Of a stretch of DNA of 64,000 bases, positions 52,465-62,543 are shown in pieces. Under the pieces are notes generated by a model that was not told the origin of the DNA, searched no databases, and was given only the letters and a program-made list of their open reading frames with translations. How positions within the stretch are numbered: the first letter of the stretch is position 1; each line of letters begins with the position of its first letter. The translations under genes and the position numbers were made by a program. Source of the DNA: Neopusillimonas maritima (lineage in GTDB: Bacteria > Pseudomonadota > Gammaproteobacteria > Burkholderiales > Burkholderiaceae_B); the NCBI RefSeq assembly GCF_040930455.2, contig NZ_CP170494.1; one strand, written 5' to 3'.

Positions 52465-54936
52465 CTAAAACTGAACGCGTGCGGGTTGCGCCGCGTCTTG
52501 CGAAGTATCACCCCCACCCCCGGTTAATTGATTCAACAGGGCGCCAATACCGTCATTGCCGCCTCCCGAGCCCAACGGTTGCATATCTTCGGGCAATTGC
52601 CCGTTCAACATCATTTCCTCGGGGGAAGGCAACCCCACCCGGGCCACTGCCTGGCCCGGTGGGAACTCCGCAAAATAGAATTCACCGTTTTCACGCATCA
52701 GGCCATCCGGCATTGGGCCTGGCTCGGCCACAGGAATGTCTTTTAGGGCAAGCCTCATGTAATCGAGCCAAATAGGCAACGATGCACCGCCGCCCGTTTC
52801 CCGCGACCCTAAAGAGCGAGGCTGATCGAAGCCCATCCACGCAACACCCACCAAGTCGGGCGTAAAGCCGGCAAACCACGCGTCATGAGAATCGTTGGTG
52901 GTGCCGGTTTTGCCGGCAACATCGGCCCGCCCCAAATCGCGGGCCAAACGCGCCGCCGTGCCCTGACGCGCCACACCACGCAACATGTCATACATCACAT
53001 ATGCCGTGCGCGGATCAATTACCCGCGCCGAAGTGTCGCCGGCCACCACGGGCCGGGCCTGCATTAATACTTTTCCTTCGCTATCAGTGACCCGGTCGAT
53101 AAGATAAGGAGGAACCCGGTAACCGCCGTTTGCAAACACGGTATACGCCCCGGCAAGCTGCAAAGGCGTCACGCCGCCTGCACCCAATGCCAGTGGCAAA
53201 ACGGCGGGATTGCGGGCACGATCGAAGCCAAAACGGGTGATGTAGTCTTGTGCATATTGCGGGCCAATTGCTTGCATAATGCGAATCGACACCATGTTCT
53301 TGGAGCGATACAAGCCCTGGCGCATGGTTAGCATAGGCTCGTAATCATTGCCGTAGTTCTTGGGTTCCCACGCCCGCGAGCCGGTTTGCTCGGCGGTTAA
53401 ACGAAAACGCTCATCCGATACCTGTGTTGCCGGCGTCAACCCTCGCTCGAGTGCGGCGGCATAGATAAACGGCTTGAAGGCCGACCCCGGCTGGCGCCAC
53501 GCCTGGGTAACACGGTTAAAGTGCTCTTCAAAGCCGAAACCGCCCACCAGTGCACGAATGGCGCCATCTTGCGGACGCATTGCCACGAATGCAGCTTCCA
53601 CCGAAGGCATGTTCAGCAATTCCCAATATTCACCCGTATCCCGAACATAAACTACTGAGCCGCGCTCGATTTTCTCGGGCGGCTTGGCGTTCTTCACCAA
53701 ACCCCGGGCCACCACTTTCAGTGCCGACTTGTCGGTAATTTCCACAATTTTTTCAGGTGAGCGGGCAACCACCACCTTATCGGGCGCCGCCGACAGTACG
53801 ACCCCAACCAAAAGGTCGTCGCTATCACGGTACTTCTCCTGGATTTGGTCAATCACCTCGTTGAATCGCTCGGGGTCGTTCTCGATTCCCTCGGGCAGAT
53901 CAATGGTTTCTTCGGGGCCGGGATAACGGGCCCGGCGCGTGTAATCAAGCACACCGGCGCGCACAGCCTCGTAAGCCGCTTGCTGTTCTTTTGAGTTCAC
54001 CGTGGTGTAGACATTCAAGCCACGCGAATAAACGTCGTCTTGGTAAACGGTAAATAACAGACGCCGCGCCAGCTCGGCCACGTATTCGGCATGGATGGCG
54101 TAACCACCCATCGGGGTGCCAGGCGCCGATTTCAGAATAATGGGTTGGTTAATGGCGTCTTGGTACTCTTGTTCAGTGATGTAGCCTAACGACAACATGC
54201 GGTTCAACACGTATTTTTGACGATCTTTCGCCCGCGGCATACTGTAGCGGGGGTTCAAACGAGACGGCGCTTTTGGTATACCCGCCAACATGGCAGCCTC
54301 GGCCAAGGTGATATCTTGCAACTGCTTGCCGAAATACGTGCGGGCGGCGGCGGCAAACCCGTATGACCGATGACCCAGGTAAATCTGGTTCATGTACAGG
54401 TCGAGAATTTCGTTCTTGGTCAGCGTGGCTTCAATTTTGAAGGTAAGCAGTAACTCGTAAAACTTACGGGTGTAGGTTTTTTCCGACGACAAATAGAAAT
54501 TACGCGCCACCTGCATGGTAATCGTGCTGGCACCCTGCGACTTGGACATATTCGAAATATTGGCCACTACCGCACGCGCCACACCCATCCAATCGATACC
54601 ACTATGCTGATAAAAGCGATCGTCTTCAGCGGCCAGAATGGCTGATTTCATCACATCGGGCACTTCGTCGAAGCGCAACACATTGCGACGCTCTTCACCG
54701 AACTCACCGATAAGCACGTTGTCCGCCGTATAAATACGCAGCGGAATCCGGGGCTTATAGTCGATCATCGCCGTTAAATCAGGCAAATTCGGCCATGCTA
54801 GCGCCAACGCTAAAGACCCCAGCAGAGCCCCGCACAGACCCAGCCCCGCCACGAAGACAACGCTTTTAAGAAAGAAACGCCGAAACCAGTGGTTTGGCGG
54901 ATTCGACGTTTTTGAAGAATTTTTTGATGAGCTCAT
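52465..54936 (-). CDS. mrcA: penicillin-binding protein 1A
   Basis: 823-residue class A PBP (PonA). It has an N-terminal transmembrane anchor (about residues 20-45), then the glycosyltransferase domain with EDDRFYQHSGIDWMG, and ASTITMQVARNFYLS. An OB-like linker follows, and then the transpeptidase domain with the serine in QPGSAFKPFIYAAALE, YRSKNMVS (the SxN motif), and GKTGTTNDSHDAWFAG (KTG). It builds glycan strands and cross-links them in the periplasm. Divergent from aroK with a 115-base gap; relatives usually have pilMNOPQ here, but those genes are absent. Confidence 0.95.
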   Translation of the reverse strand: MSSSKNSSKTSNPPNHWFRRFFLKSVVFVAGLGLCGALLGSLALALAWPNLPDLTAMIDYKPRIPLRIYTADNVLIGEFGEERRNVLRFDEVPDVMKSAILAAEDDRFYQHSGIDWMGVARAVVANISNMSKSQGASTITMQVARNFYLSSEKTYTRKFYELLLTFKIEATLTKNEILDLYMNQIYLGHRSYGFAAAARTYFGKQLQDITLAEAAMLAGIPKAPSRLNPRYSMPRAKDRQKYVLNRMLSLGYITEQEYQDAINQPIILKSAPGTPMGGYAIHAEYVAELARRLLFTVYQDDVYSRGLNVYTTVNSKEQQAAYEAVRAGVLDYTRRARYPGPEETIDLPEGIENDPERFNEVIDQIQEKYRDSDDLLVGVVLSAAPDKVVVARSPEKIVEITDKSALKVVARGLVKNAKPPEKIERGSVVYVRDTGEYWELLNMPSVEAAFVAMRPQDGAIRALVGGFGFEEHFNRVTQAWRQPGSAFKPFIYAAALERGLTPATQVSDERFRLTAEQTGSRAWEPKNYGNDYEPMLTMRQGLYRSKNMVSIRIMQAIGPQYAQDYITRFGFDRARNPAVLPLALGAGGVTPLQLAGAYTVFANGGYRVPPYLIDRVTDSEGKVLMQARPVVAGDTSARVIDPRTAYVMYDMLRGVARQGTAARLARDLGRADVAGKTGTTNDSHDAWFAGFTPDLVGVAWMGFDQPRSLGSRETGGGASLPIWLDYMRLALKDIPVAEPGPMPDGLMRENGEFYFAEFPPGQAVARVGLPSPEEMMLNGQLPEDMQPLGSGGGNDGIGALLNQLTGGGGDTSQDAAQPARVQF

Positions 54937-55051
54937 TACCGGCGATTTTAAGTCTAAGTTGAATCAGACTATGATTTGCGCATTAAGTTTATGTAACAGT
55001 TTAATGCAGCACAGCATCCAATTGGGGTTGGGCTAGTGGGATAATACTAGA

Positions 55052-55639
55052 ATGAATGACACTTCACGTTCTGGCAATACAAGTATCGCCAACCCGTCGC
55101 TACCATACGACACCCCCATTTTTCTGGTGGGCATGATGGGCGCGGGCAAAACCACAATCGGCAGGGCTTTGGCCCGAGCCCTTGGGCGCGAGTTTATCGA
55201 CCTTGACCTCGTCATTGAGGCACGCTGCGGGGTTCCGATTTCCCATATCTTTGAGGTTGAAGGTGAGGAAGGGTTCCGCAAACGCGAAACGGCTATGCTG
55301 AACGAGTACGCCACGCAAAACAACCTGGTACTGGCAACCGGCGGCGGCGCGGTGCTGGCACCTGAAAATCGCCACACTCTGAAAAAGCACGGCATTGTGA
55401 TTTATTTGCGCGCCCGTGAAGATGAATTGTACCGCCGTATTGCCAAAGACCGGCATCGCCCCCTCATTCAAACCCAGAACCCGCGCGCGCGCCTGAACGA
55501 GCTACTCACGCTTCGCACCCCCCTTTACAATGAGGTTGCGCACTTAACCTTCGACACGGGCAGTATGCCGATTGCCCAAGCGGTGCAATCTTTGGTTCAC
55601 CTTTTGCAAACCTATTCTCATGACCACTGTTCAAGTTAA
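55052..55639 (+). CDS. aroK: shikimate kinase
   Basis: 195-residue kinase that phosphorylates shikimate at the 3-hydroxyl using ATP. The P-loop is GMMGAGKTTIGRAL near residue 30. DLDLVIE and GEEGFRKRETAML are the shikimate-binding segments, and LATGGGAVLAPENR is also characteristic. A 25-residue N-terminal lead is slightly longer than in E. coli AroK. No strong ribosome site precedes the ATG at 55052. The end overlaps aroB by 20 bases, so the two are coupled in the chorismate pathway. Confidence 0.95.
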   Translation: MNDTSRSGNTSIANPSLPYDTPIFLVGMMGAGKTTIGRALARALGREFIDLDLVIEARCGVPISHIFEVEGEEGFRKRETAMLNEYATQNNLVLATGGGAVLAPENRHTLKKHGIVIYLRAREDELYRRIAKDRHRPLIQTQNPRARLNELLTLRTPLYNEVAHLTFDTGSMPIAQAVQSLVHLLQTYSHDHCSS

Positions 55640-56705
55640 TACACCCGGCGGACGCTACCCGATTCATATTGGCGCGGGCCGGTTGCACAAATTGCACGAA
55701 AGCGTGCCCGATAACGTAACAGCCATCGCCATCGTCACCAACCCTACGGTGGGCTCACTGTATTTGAAAGCGGCACGTGAATCCCTGGTGCACACAGGCA
55801 AACACATTATTGAAATTACCTTACCCGATGGCGAGGCCCATAAAAACTGGGAAACCCTGCAAACAATCTTCGACGCCCTGCTGGAAAACCGCTTCGACCG
55901 CAAATGTTTGCTGGTGGCACTGGGCGGCGGAGTCATCGGCGATATGGTGGGGTTTGCCGCTGCCTGCTATATGCGCGGCGTCCGGTTTCTGCAAGTACCC
56001 ACCACTTTGCTGGCCCAGGTCGATTCATCGGTTGGCGGTAAAACCGGCATTAACCACCCGCTGGGCAAGAACATGATTGGCGCGTTTTACCAACCCATCG
56101 CGGTTGAGATCGACACCAACGTGCTTCACACATTGCCGGAACGGGAAGTGGCGGCGGGTTTAGCCGAAGTCATCAAGTACGGGCTCATTATCGATGCCGA
56201 ATTCTTTAACTGGTGCGAGGCGCGGGTAAGCGCCCTGAAGGCACTCGATGAAGAAACGATTTCCTATGCCATCCAGCGTTCGTGCGAATGCAAAGCCTAC
56301 GTGGTCGGCGAAGACGAACGCGAATCGGGCTTGCGCGCCATTCTGAATTTTGGCCACACCTTCGGCCATGCCATTGAAGCCGGGTTAGGCTACGGCGACT
56401 GGCTGCACGGCGAGGCAGTGGGTTGCGGTATGATCCAGGCGGCAACGCTGTCGGCCCACACCGTTGGGCTTGGCTCCGCTTCTGTAGAACGCATTCGCAA
56501 TCTTGTGCATGCCATCGGCTGCCCGGTTAAACCGCCCAATCTAGGTACAGAACGATGGATTGAATTGATGCAGGTCGACAAAAAAGCGGAAGGAGGCCAG
56601 ATTCGCTTTGTCTTGTTACCCGAAATCGGTAAAGCGGTTGTGCAGGCCGCACCCCTGAACGTTGTACGCGACGTTCTGCATAAAACCGCCGTACCGGCCC
56701 TTTAG
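55620..56705 (+). CDS. aroB: 3-dehydroquinate synthase
   Basis: 361-residue NAD- and metal-dependent synthase of the second step of the shikimate pathway. Motifs are LPDGEAHKNWETLQTIFD, ALGGGVIGDMVGFAAACYMR, and VDSSVGGKTGINHPLGKN. Metal ligands include the glutamate in LAEVIKYGLI and the histidine in GHTFGHAIE. The frame opens at 55572, but MTTVQVNTPGGRYPI at 55620 is the family start and overlaps the aroK end. The gene dgt follows after eight bases. Confidence 0.95.
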   Translation: MTTVQVNTPGGRYPIHIGAGRLHKLHESVPDNVTAIAIVTNPTVGSLYLKAARESLVHTGKHIIEITLPDGEAHKNWETLQTIFDALLENRFDRKCLLVALGGGVIGDMVGFAAACYMRGVRFLQVPTTLLAQVDSSVGGKTGINHPLGKNMIGAFYQPIAVEIDTNVLHTLPEREVAAGLAEVIKYGLIIDAEFFNWCEARVSALKALDEETISYAIQRSCECKAYVVGEDERESGLRAILNFGHTFGHAIEAGLGYGDWLHGEAVGCGMIQAATLSAHTVGLGSASVERIRNLVHAIGCPVKPPNLGTERWIELMQVDKKAEGGQIRFVLLPEIGKAVVQAAPLNVVRDVLHKTAVPAL

Positions 56706-56713
56706 GAGACTGC

Positions 56714-57850
56714 ATGTCGGGTTTGGCCCCCTACGCCGCCACACCGGAACAGTCGCGCGGCCGCCGGCACCTTGAAGCGTCGCCCACCGGGCGCAGCGAG
56801 TTTCAACGCGATCGCGACCGCATTATTCATTGCAACGCCTTCCGGTTACTGGAATACAAAACCCAGGTTTTCATCAACCATGAAGGCGACTTGTTCCGGA
56901 CACGGCTCACACACAGTATCGAGGTGGCGCAAATTGCGCGCAGCCTGGCACGCAATTTGGGTTTACATGAAGATTTAATCGAGGCCATTTCGTTGGCCCA
57001 CGACCTGGGCCACACGCCGTTCGGGCATGCCGGGCAAGACGAACTTAACGCCTGCATGCGTGAGTTTGCGCCGGACGCCGGCGGCTTCGAGCACAACCTG
57101 CAAAGTCTGCGCGTAGTGGATGAACTGGAAGAACGCTACGCTGCGTTCAACGGGTTGAATCTTTGTTTTGAAACACGCGAAGGTATTCTGAAGCATTGCT
57201 CGCCGCGCGCCGCGCGGGAGCTGGGCGAAATGGGTGAGCGCTTTCTGCTTAAACGCCAACCCACACTGGAAGCGCAAATTGCCAATCTGGCCGATGAAAT
57301 TGCTTACAACAACCATGATATCGACGACGGCCTGCGTTCCGGACTCATTTCCATCGAGCAATTGCAAATGCTGGAGATTTTCGCCACTCATTACGCGCAG
57401 GTCATGGCCAGGCATCGCAATCTTGAACGACGGCGCGCCATTGCGGAAACCATTCGCGCCATGATCAATACGCTCATCATCGACTTAACGCAAACCACGC
57501 GACAGAACATTCAACAGCATCAGCCCCAAAGCCCGAACGATGTCCGCCAATGCCCGCCGCTGGCGGCCTTTTCCGCCCCCATGCGGGCCCAGGCTGACGC
57601 CCTGAAACGCTTTTTGCTGGAAAACCTGTATCGGCACCATCGCGTGATTCGCATGACAACAAAAGCGCGCCGCATTGTGCGTGAGCTCTTCATCGCCTAC
57701 CAAAACGAACCCCGCTTGCTGTCGCTGGAGTACCGGCGCGCTACCCCCCTTGCACAGGCCCGCGCCATTGCCGACTATATTGCCGGCATGACAGACCGCT
57801 TTGCCATTAAAGAGCACCGCGAGTTATTTCAAATGGGAAGCAACCTGTAA
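56714..57850 (+). CDS. dgt: deoxyguanosinetriphosphate triphosphohydrolase-like protein
   Basis: 378-residue HD-domain dNTPase, hydrolysing dGTP or other dNTPs to deoxynucleoside and triphosphate. The HD metal site is seen in RTRLTHSIEVAQIARSLARN, LAHDLGHTPFGHAG and, further on, in IANLADEIAYNNHDIDDGLR. The lead is DRDRIIHCNAFRLLEYKTQV. It belongs to the type found after aroB in Burkholderiales. AGGAG lies before the ATG at 56714. Confidence 0.92.
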   Translation: MSGLAPYAATPEQSRGRRHLEASPTGRSEFQRDRDRIIHCNAFRLLEYKTQVFINHEGDLFRTRLTHSIEVAQIARSLARNLGLHEDLIEAISLAHDLGHTPFGHAGQDELNACMREFAPDAGGFEHNLQSLRVVDELEERYAAFNGLNLCFETREGILKHCSPRAARELGEMGERFLLKRQPTLEAQIANLADEIAYNNHDIDDGLRSGLISIEQLQMLEIFATHYAQVMARHRNLERRRAIAETIRAMINTLIIDLTQTTRQNIQQHQPQSPNDVRQCPPLAAFSAPMRAQADALKRFLLENLYRHHRVIRMTTKARRIVRELFIAYQNEPRLLSLEYRRATPLAQARAIADYIAGMTDRFAIKEHRELFQMGSNL

Positions 57851-57902
57851 CGTGGGTACCGCGAACCGCGCGTTTAAACGGTTTCAATTGCGCAAAGCTT
57901 AC

Positions 57903-59918
57903 TTACTTAACGCCTTGCTGCGTCAGCCACGATGCTTCATCAGGGGACGCACTGCTTAAGACGTTTGCGGCGGGCGTTGGCGGCGCTCCATGCTGTCTTA
58001 GCACTTGCTGCAACGCGTCGTTAAAAGGTTCCGCCCGCATAAAGCCAATCACACGCGGCGAATCCAGTGCTCGGCCTGCGGCGTCAAAAAAGATAATACC
58101 GGGCGGGCCGAACAACCGGAAACGTTCAAGTAATGCGCGGTCTTCGTCGGTGTTTTTGGTTACGTCGGCCTGCACCAAAACGAACTGGCTCATCGACTGC
58201 GCAACCGCCGGGTCGGTAAAGGTAAAGCGTTCCATTTCAATGCAAGACACACACCAATCGGCATAGAAATCCAGCAGCACAGGGCGGTTTGCACCAGCCA
58301 GAATGGCATCCAGCTCTTGTACAGAACGCACTTTCACAAACTGTGACTTCACGTCGGGAACCGCACCCACGCGCGCCGTGCCGCCATTTGCAGCGATACC
58401 TGCGCCGCCAGGGCCGCCTAATGGCTGAAGTACGCTGTATGTGCCCATGGCCATCCCCACCATCATCAACAGTGCCCAGCCTGCCAGTAAAAGCCCCAAC
58501 GCCTTGCCAAGATACGCAAGCAGACCTGAAGCAACCTGACGAAAAGCACCCAGCAAGATTGCCGCCCAAAACGTCAACACGATCCAGCCCAAAACCATCA
58601 GCCAATCGGGCAGCACGGAATTAAGCATCCACCACGCTGTGGCCAGAAGCAGAATCCCAAACAAAATTTTGACCCCTTCCATCCAGGGGCCGGCTTTGGG
58701 CAGCAAGGCGCCCGAACCCGCCCCCAGGGCCAGCAATAAAACGCCCTGGCCCCACGCCAGAGCAAACAACGCGGCCGCCCCTACGGCGGCATCACCGGTT
58801 TGCGAAATGAACAGCAATACGCCGGCCAAAGGCGCGGCCACACACGGCCCAACGATAAGCGCCGAAACCAGGCCCATTAGAAACGCGCCACTGTAGTGGC
58901 CACCCGGAATACGCTGTAAATAAGCACCCAGCGCATTCTGCAGCGCCAAGGGTGTTTGAACGTTGTAAGCATTGAACATCGCCAACGCCAGCAAGGCCAG
59001 CAAAGCGGCAAATACCGACAAGACCCACGGGTTTTGCAACCAGGCCGCCAACCCGGCACCGGCCAACCCGGCTGCCACACCCATCGCGGTATAGAGTAAA
59101 GAAACGCCCAGCACATAAGTTGCCGCCAACGACAAACCGCGCCATCGCGCAGGCTTCTGATCGCCTTTGTGCGTACCGGCTATCACCGCCATCAGGATAG
59201 GCACCATCGGCAACACACACGGGGTAAAGGTCAGCAAAATACCCAGAACAAAACAGGCAAGGACAATGGTCCAGATATTGGCCGAAGCCAGATACTCGGC
59301 CAACCCAATATCGCTTAACTGGCCGATGGAGCCGACATTCGACGCGTTACCTGCTTGTGTCCCGCCGACCGCACCTGCAGATGAAGCCGACTTTCCGGGA
59401 TCAACAACCGTTTGCAGCGGCGGCGGCACCTGATCGACGACCGCATCGCCACTAATCTGATACATCCCCCCCTGGGCGCGTAACGACAATTGCTCAGTTT
59501 GGGGTGGATAGCACAGACCGGCATCGGCACAGCCCTGGCTTGTAATGCTTAACTTGGCCGGGGTGGGCAAGCCTTGGGGCAAGTCGAGCAGAACGGTCAC
59601 CTGCCCGTAATACACCTCCATATTCTGATCGAATGTGGGGTCATATTTCACCAGGCCCGGCGGAAAGGTTTGTAACTGAGGTTCAAGCGTTTGCTCTCCC
59701 ACCACAAACTGAAAGCGGTCGCGATACATATAGTATTCAGGCGCGATGCGGTAATGCACCTGCACTTGCCCGTTTTGCTGGGCAACTGACAACGAAAAAG
59801 CTTCGTCGGGCGGGAGAAAGTCTTCGGGCGATTGCGCCAGGCTGGAGCCCAACAACCCCAGCCACACAAAAAAGGCGGCCACCAAAGCCACCATAAACCT
59901 CATACTGATCTGCTGCAT
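57903..59918 (-). CDS. dsbD: thiol:disulfide interchange protein DsbD
   Basis: 671-residue membrane reductant carrier moving electrons from cytoplasmic thioredoxin to the periplasm. The signal peptide is MQQISMRFMVALVAAFFVWL. The N-terminal DsbD-alpha domain carries SQGCADAGLCYPPQTE. The membrane part has LTFTPCVLPMVPILMAVI and LIVGPCVAAPLAGVLLF, holding the two redox cysteines. The C-terminal thioredoxin-like domain has DFYADWCVSCIEMERF. The frame opens further at 59966, but the ATG at 59918 overlaps the cutA stop by one base (TAATG), with GGGAA upstream. It reduces DsbC/apocytochrome partners, as needed by ResB-CcsB. Confidence 0.93.
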   Translation of the reverse strand: MQQISMRFMVALVAAFFVWLGLLGSSLAQSPEDFLPPDEAFSLSVAQQNGQVQVHYRIAPEYYMYRDRFQFVVGEQTLEPQLQTFPPGLVKYDPTFDQNMEVYYGQVTVLLDLPQGLPTPAKLSITSQGCADAGLCYPPQTEQLSLRAQGGMYQISGDAVVDQVPPPLQTVVDPGKSASSAGAVGGTQAGNASNVGSIGQLSDIGLAEYLASANIWTIVLACFVLGILLTFTPCVLPMVPILMAVIAGTHKGDQKPARWRGLSLAATYVLGVSLLYTAMGVAAGLAGAGLAAWLQNPWVLSVFAALLALLALAMFNAYNVQTPLALQNALGAYLQRIPGGHYSGAFLMGLVSALIVGPCVAAPLAGVLLFISQTGDAAVGAAALFALAWGQGVLLLALGAGSGALLPKAGPWMEGVKILFGILLLATAWWMLNSVLPDWLMVLGWIVLTFWAAILLGAFRQVASGLLAYLGKALGLLLAGWALLMMVGMAMGTYSVLQPLGGPGGAGIAANGGTARVGAVPDVKSQFVKVRSVQELDAILAGANRPVLLDFYADWCVSCIEMERFTFTDPAVAQSMSQFVLVQADVTKNTDEDRALLERFRLFGPPGIIFFDAAGRALDSPRVIGFMRAEPFNDALQQVLRQHGAPPTPAANVLSSASPDEASWLTQQGVK

Positions 59919-60259
59919 TATTCTTCGTTCCCTGATGCAAGCCCGGTCGCTTGCTCCCGCACCCAATCCACATAAGGCTGGAACCCGCCAACGACAGGTA
60001 ACACCAGCGCTTCGGGCACCTCGTAAGGATGCAGCTCGCGAATCCGATCAATCACCCGCGCGACCATATCGCGCGTGGTTTTAATCGTTAAGGGAACCTC
60101 TTCCGCCCCCTCGAGCCGCCCCTGCCACATATACATAGACAAGCTTGGCGGCCCAAGGTTCACACACGCGGCCAATTGTTCTTCAACCAGCATATGAGCA
60201 ATGCGCTTGGCCAGCAATGAGTCGGGCGCATTGCTTAGAATGACAACCAGTTCAGACAT
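59918..60259 (-). CDS. cutA: divalent cation tolerance protein CutA
   Basis: 113-residue trimeric CutA1 family protein. The order VVILSNAPDSLLAKRIAHML, EEQLAACVNLGPPSLSMYMW and VPLTIKTTRDMVARVIDRIR with HPYEVPEALVLPV is characteristic. It is linked to copper tolerance in E. coli and often precedes dsbD, as here. The exact biochemical role is not settled in the family. It overlaps dsbD by one base. Confidence 0.95.
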   Translation of the reverse strand: MSELVVILSNAPDSLLAKRIAHMLVEEQLAACVNLGPPSLSMYMWQGRLEGAEEVPLTIKTTRDMVARVIDRIRELHPYEVPEALVLPVVGGFQPYVDWVREQATGLASGNEE

Positions 60260-60312
60260 AGTAACTCGCTTAAAAAGAATCTGAACCAGTTTAACCGAAG
60301 GCAGCAGGCGCT

Positions 60313-62499
60313 TTAGAATCGCATGCTTGCGCTTAGGCTAACGGTTGTGGGGTCACCCGCCTTGATGTAATCGGAATATTGATACATCCAGTATTTTTTG
60401 TTGAACACATTGTTCACCGCCAACCGGAAAGTGGTGTCGTAACCATGGATCCGGGTATCGTAATTGGCACCGATATTAACCAGCGTATAGGAATCCACAC
60501 TAATCTCGTTATTGGGTCGCAAAGGTGTGCTGGACGTGTATTTTGCATCAACATAAAGCTGCAACCCAGGCACTTGGGGCACGTTATAACCCACCTGTGC
60601 CGCCGCAATAAAGCGCGGCGCACCCGCCACCCGCTTACCGATATTGGCCACCCCTTTCTTGTATTCGGTATCCAGCGCCATCGCGGTACCACCCAGGAAC
60701 CAGTCACCCAAAGTGGTCGATGCCCCCAGCTCGATGCCCTGGAACAAAGACTCACCATCCTGCACCAATTCGTTCGAGGCGTTGGTGTATTGCGCGGCTT
60801 TTTCGATGCGGAACGCGGCGGCAGTGGCAGACCAGCCATCTTGTTCGGTTTTCACACCGATTTCATATTGACGGCTCTTCAGCGGGTCAAGCAACGCTCC
60901 TGCATTGGCATAGGTGCTGCCTACAATGGTTCCCGGCTCAAGCGATTCCACGTAACTGACGTAGGCCATAGTACGAGGTGTGAAGTTGTACATTAAGGCC
61001 AAAGTGGGCGTCAGCACGCCATTCTTTTTATAAACGCTGCTCTGGGCGCCGGCCGGCGTAAAAGTGCGCTGCTCGTAATTTGTATACCGCAAGCCCGCCA
61101 ACAGCGACCATTCAGGAGAAAACTTCAACGTATCGCTGGCATAGACTGATTTTTGCGTAATGGTGTTGGCACGATACATGCCCAAACCGTTGTCCATGGT
61201 GCCCGAGGTGTAGAACGCGTTGTTGTTTTGACTCCAAATATTTCCGGTACCGATTTGCTTATAAATACCGTTGGCGGCCAGATCGGTATGCTGGTCTTGA
61301 TACGCTATACCCGCCACCAGGTCATGCCCGACCGCGCCCGTTTGGAAACGGCCTTCCACCTGTGCCTGCCACGAATTGAATTGGTAGAACTCTCCGTAGT
61401 CGGAACGATAGTCATCATAATCACCCGCTTGGTTACGCAGAAAAATCACCTCTTCGGCGCGGCGTGTACGGGTGGTTGCGTGGCTGAAATCGGTTCTTAC
61501 TTTCCAAGTGGGTGCCAACTGGTACTCGAGCCCCGTGGCAAAGTAGCGGAACTCATTGTCCACATACGTACCATCGCCCACCAATTTTTCATTATTACGC
61601 ACCGGTGAGGGCAAATCGGTTGCGGCATAAAGCCCGGTATAAATCGTTGGTTCAGGATCTTTGGTTTTACGGTGCTGATACAGCGCCTGCATGTCCCACG
61701 TAAGCTTTTCGGTAATGCGCGCATCCAGCGCCAACGAAACGGCATTACGGTTTAATTTGCTTTTATTGAATCCTTCGCCCTCTTCGTGCGTGACATTCAA
61801 CCGATAGCCGAACCAGTCATTATGACCGGCCCGTCCGCCAATATCCGCGCTCTCGCGGAAAATACTGTCGGAATGATAGCCCAGGCTCACCTCGCGCAGC
61901 GGTTCATCGGTGGGGCGTTTGGTTACGTAGTTAATGATACCGCCCGGCGACCCAAACCCGTACATGAAGCCGCTGGCGCCTTTCAGCAGCTCAACACGCT
62001 CCAATTGCTCGTATGGCAACACGGTCACATAGCTAAGAAACGGCTTGCCATCGATGCGATAACCATTCTGCCAATCGAGCTGAAGCCCGCGAACGGTAAG
62101 ATAGTTCGCCCAGGCGCCATCCTGCGCGCTATTGTCTGATACGGCCGCATCCAGTGTGAATACGTCTCCCAGTTTCGTCACTTGGCGACGCTCCAGCTCT
62201 TCACCCGTCACAACCGTCGTGGAAAAAGGGGTCTCTAATTGGGTTTTCGATCCCAACGCGCCGCCATCCACCGATTCATTCAGTTGCTGGATCGACGTAT
62301 CGAGCCTGATGCCCTGTACCGTTACCTGCGGAAGGGTTGCCACAGGCGCCTGTGCGGCGTCACCTTCCGAACCGTTTGTTTGTGCCTGTACCGGCATAGT
62401 CAATAAGCCCGCTAAGGCCAATACGCCTGCCACAGCCTTTAAACGCGCCCCTGGCATGGAATGCGCCGCGCAGGCGGCAAATCGCTTCTCGTGTTGCAT
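60313..62499 (-). CDS. TonB-dependent outer-membrane siderophore receptor
   Basis: 728 residues from the ATG at 62499 (GGGAG just before it); a longer frame from 62562 exists. The signal peptide is residues 1-39 (ends near VQAQ). The plug domain runs from about residue 60 (PFSTTVVTGEELERRQVTKL GDVF-like region, GYRIDGKPFLSY, LLKGASGFMYGFGSPGGIIN). The beta-barrel ends in the aromatic C-terminal strand DPTTVSLSASMRF. Layout and motifs are those of the ferrichrome/ferric siderophore class. No FecR/FecI or siderophore-synthesis gene is near, so it acts on imported siderophores. Probably iron-regulated; a possible Fur site lies in its upstream region. Confidence 0.9.
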   Translation of the reverse strand: MQHEKRFAACAAHSMPGARLKAVAGVLALAGLLTMPVQAQTNGSEGDAAQAPVATLPQVTVQGIRLDTSIQQLNESVDGGALGSKTQLETPFSTTVVTGEELERRQVTKLGDVFTLDAAVSDNSAQDGAWANYLTVRGLQLDWQNGYRIDGKPFLSYVTVLPYEQLERVELLKGASGFMYGFGSPGGIINYVTKRPTDEPLREVSLGYHSDSIFRESADIGGRAGHNDWFGYRLNVTHEEGEGFNKSKLNRNAVSLALDARITEKLTWDMQALYQHRKTKDPEPTIYTGLYAATDLPSPVRNNEKLVGDGTYVDNEFRYFATGLEYQLAPTWKVRTDFSHATTRTRRAEEVIFLRNQAGDYDDYRSDYGEFYQFNSWQAQVEGRFQTGAVGHDLVAGIAYQDQHTDLAANGIYKQIGTGNIWSQNNNAFYTSGTMDNGLGMYRANTITQKSVYASDTLKFSPEWSLLAGLRYTNYEQRTFTPAGAQSSVYKKNGVLTPTLALMYNFTPRTMAYVSYVESLEPGTIVGSTYANAGALLDPLKSRQYEIGVKTEQDGWSATAAAFRIEKAAQYTNASNELVQDGESLFQGIELGASTTLGDWFLGGTAMALDTEYKKGVANIGKRVAGAPRFIAAAQVGYNVPQVPGLQLYVDAKYTSSTPLRPNNEISVDSYTLVNIGANYDTRIHGYDTTFRLAVNNVFNKKYWMYQYSDYIKAGDPTTVSLSASMRF

Positions 62500-62543
62500 T
62501 ACAACTCCCGTCATATTTTTGTCACAACGGGCGATTGTATATG

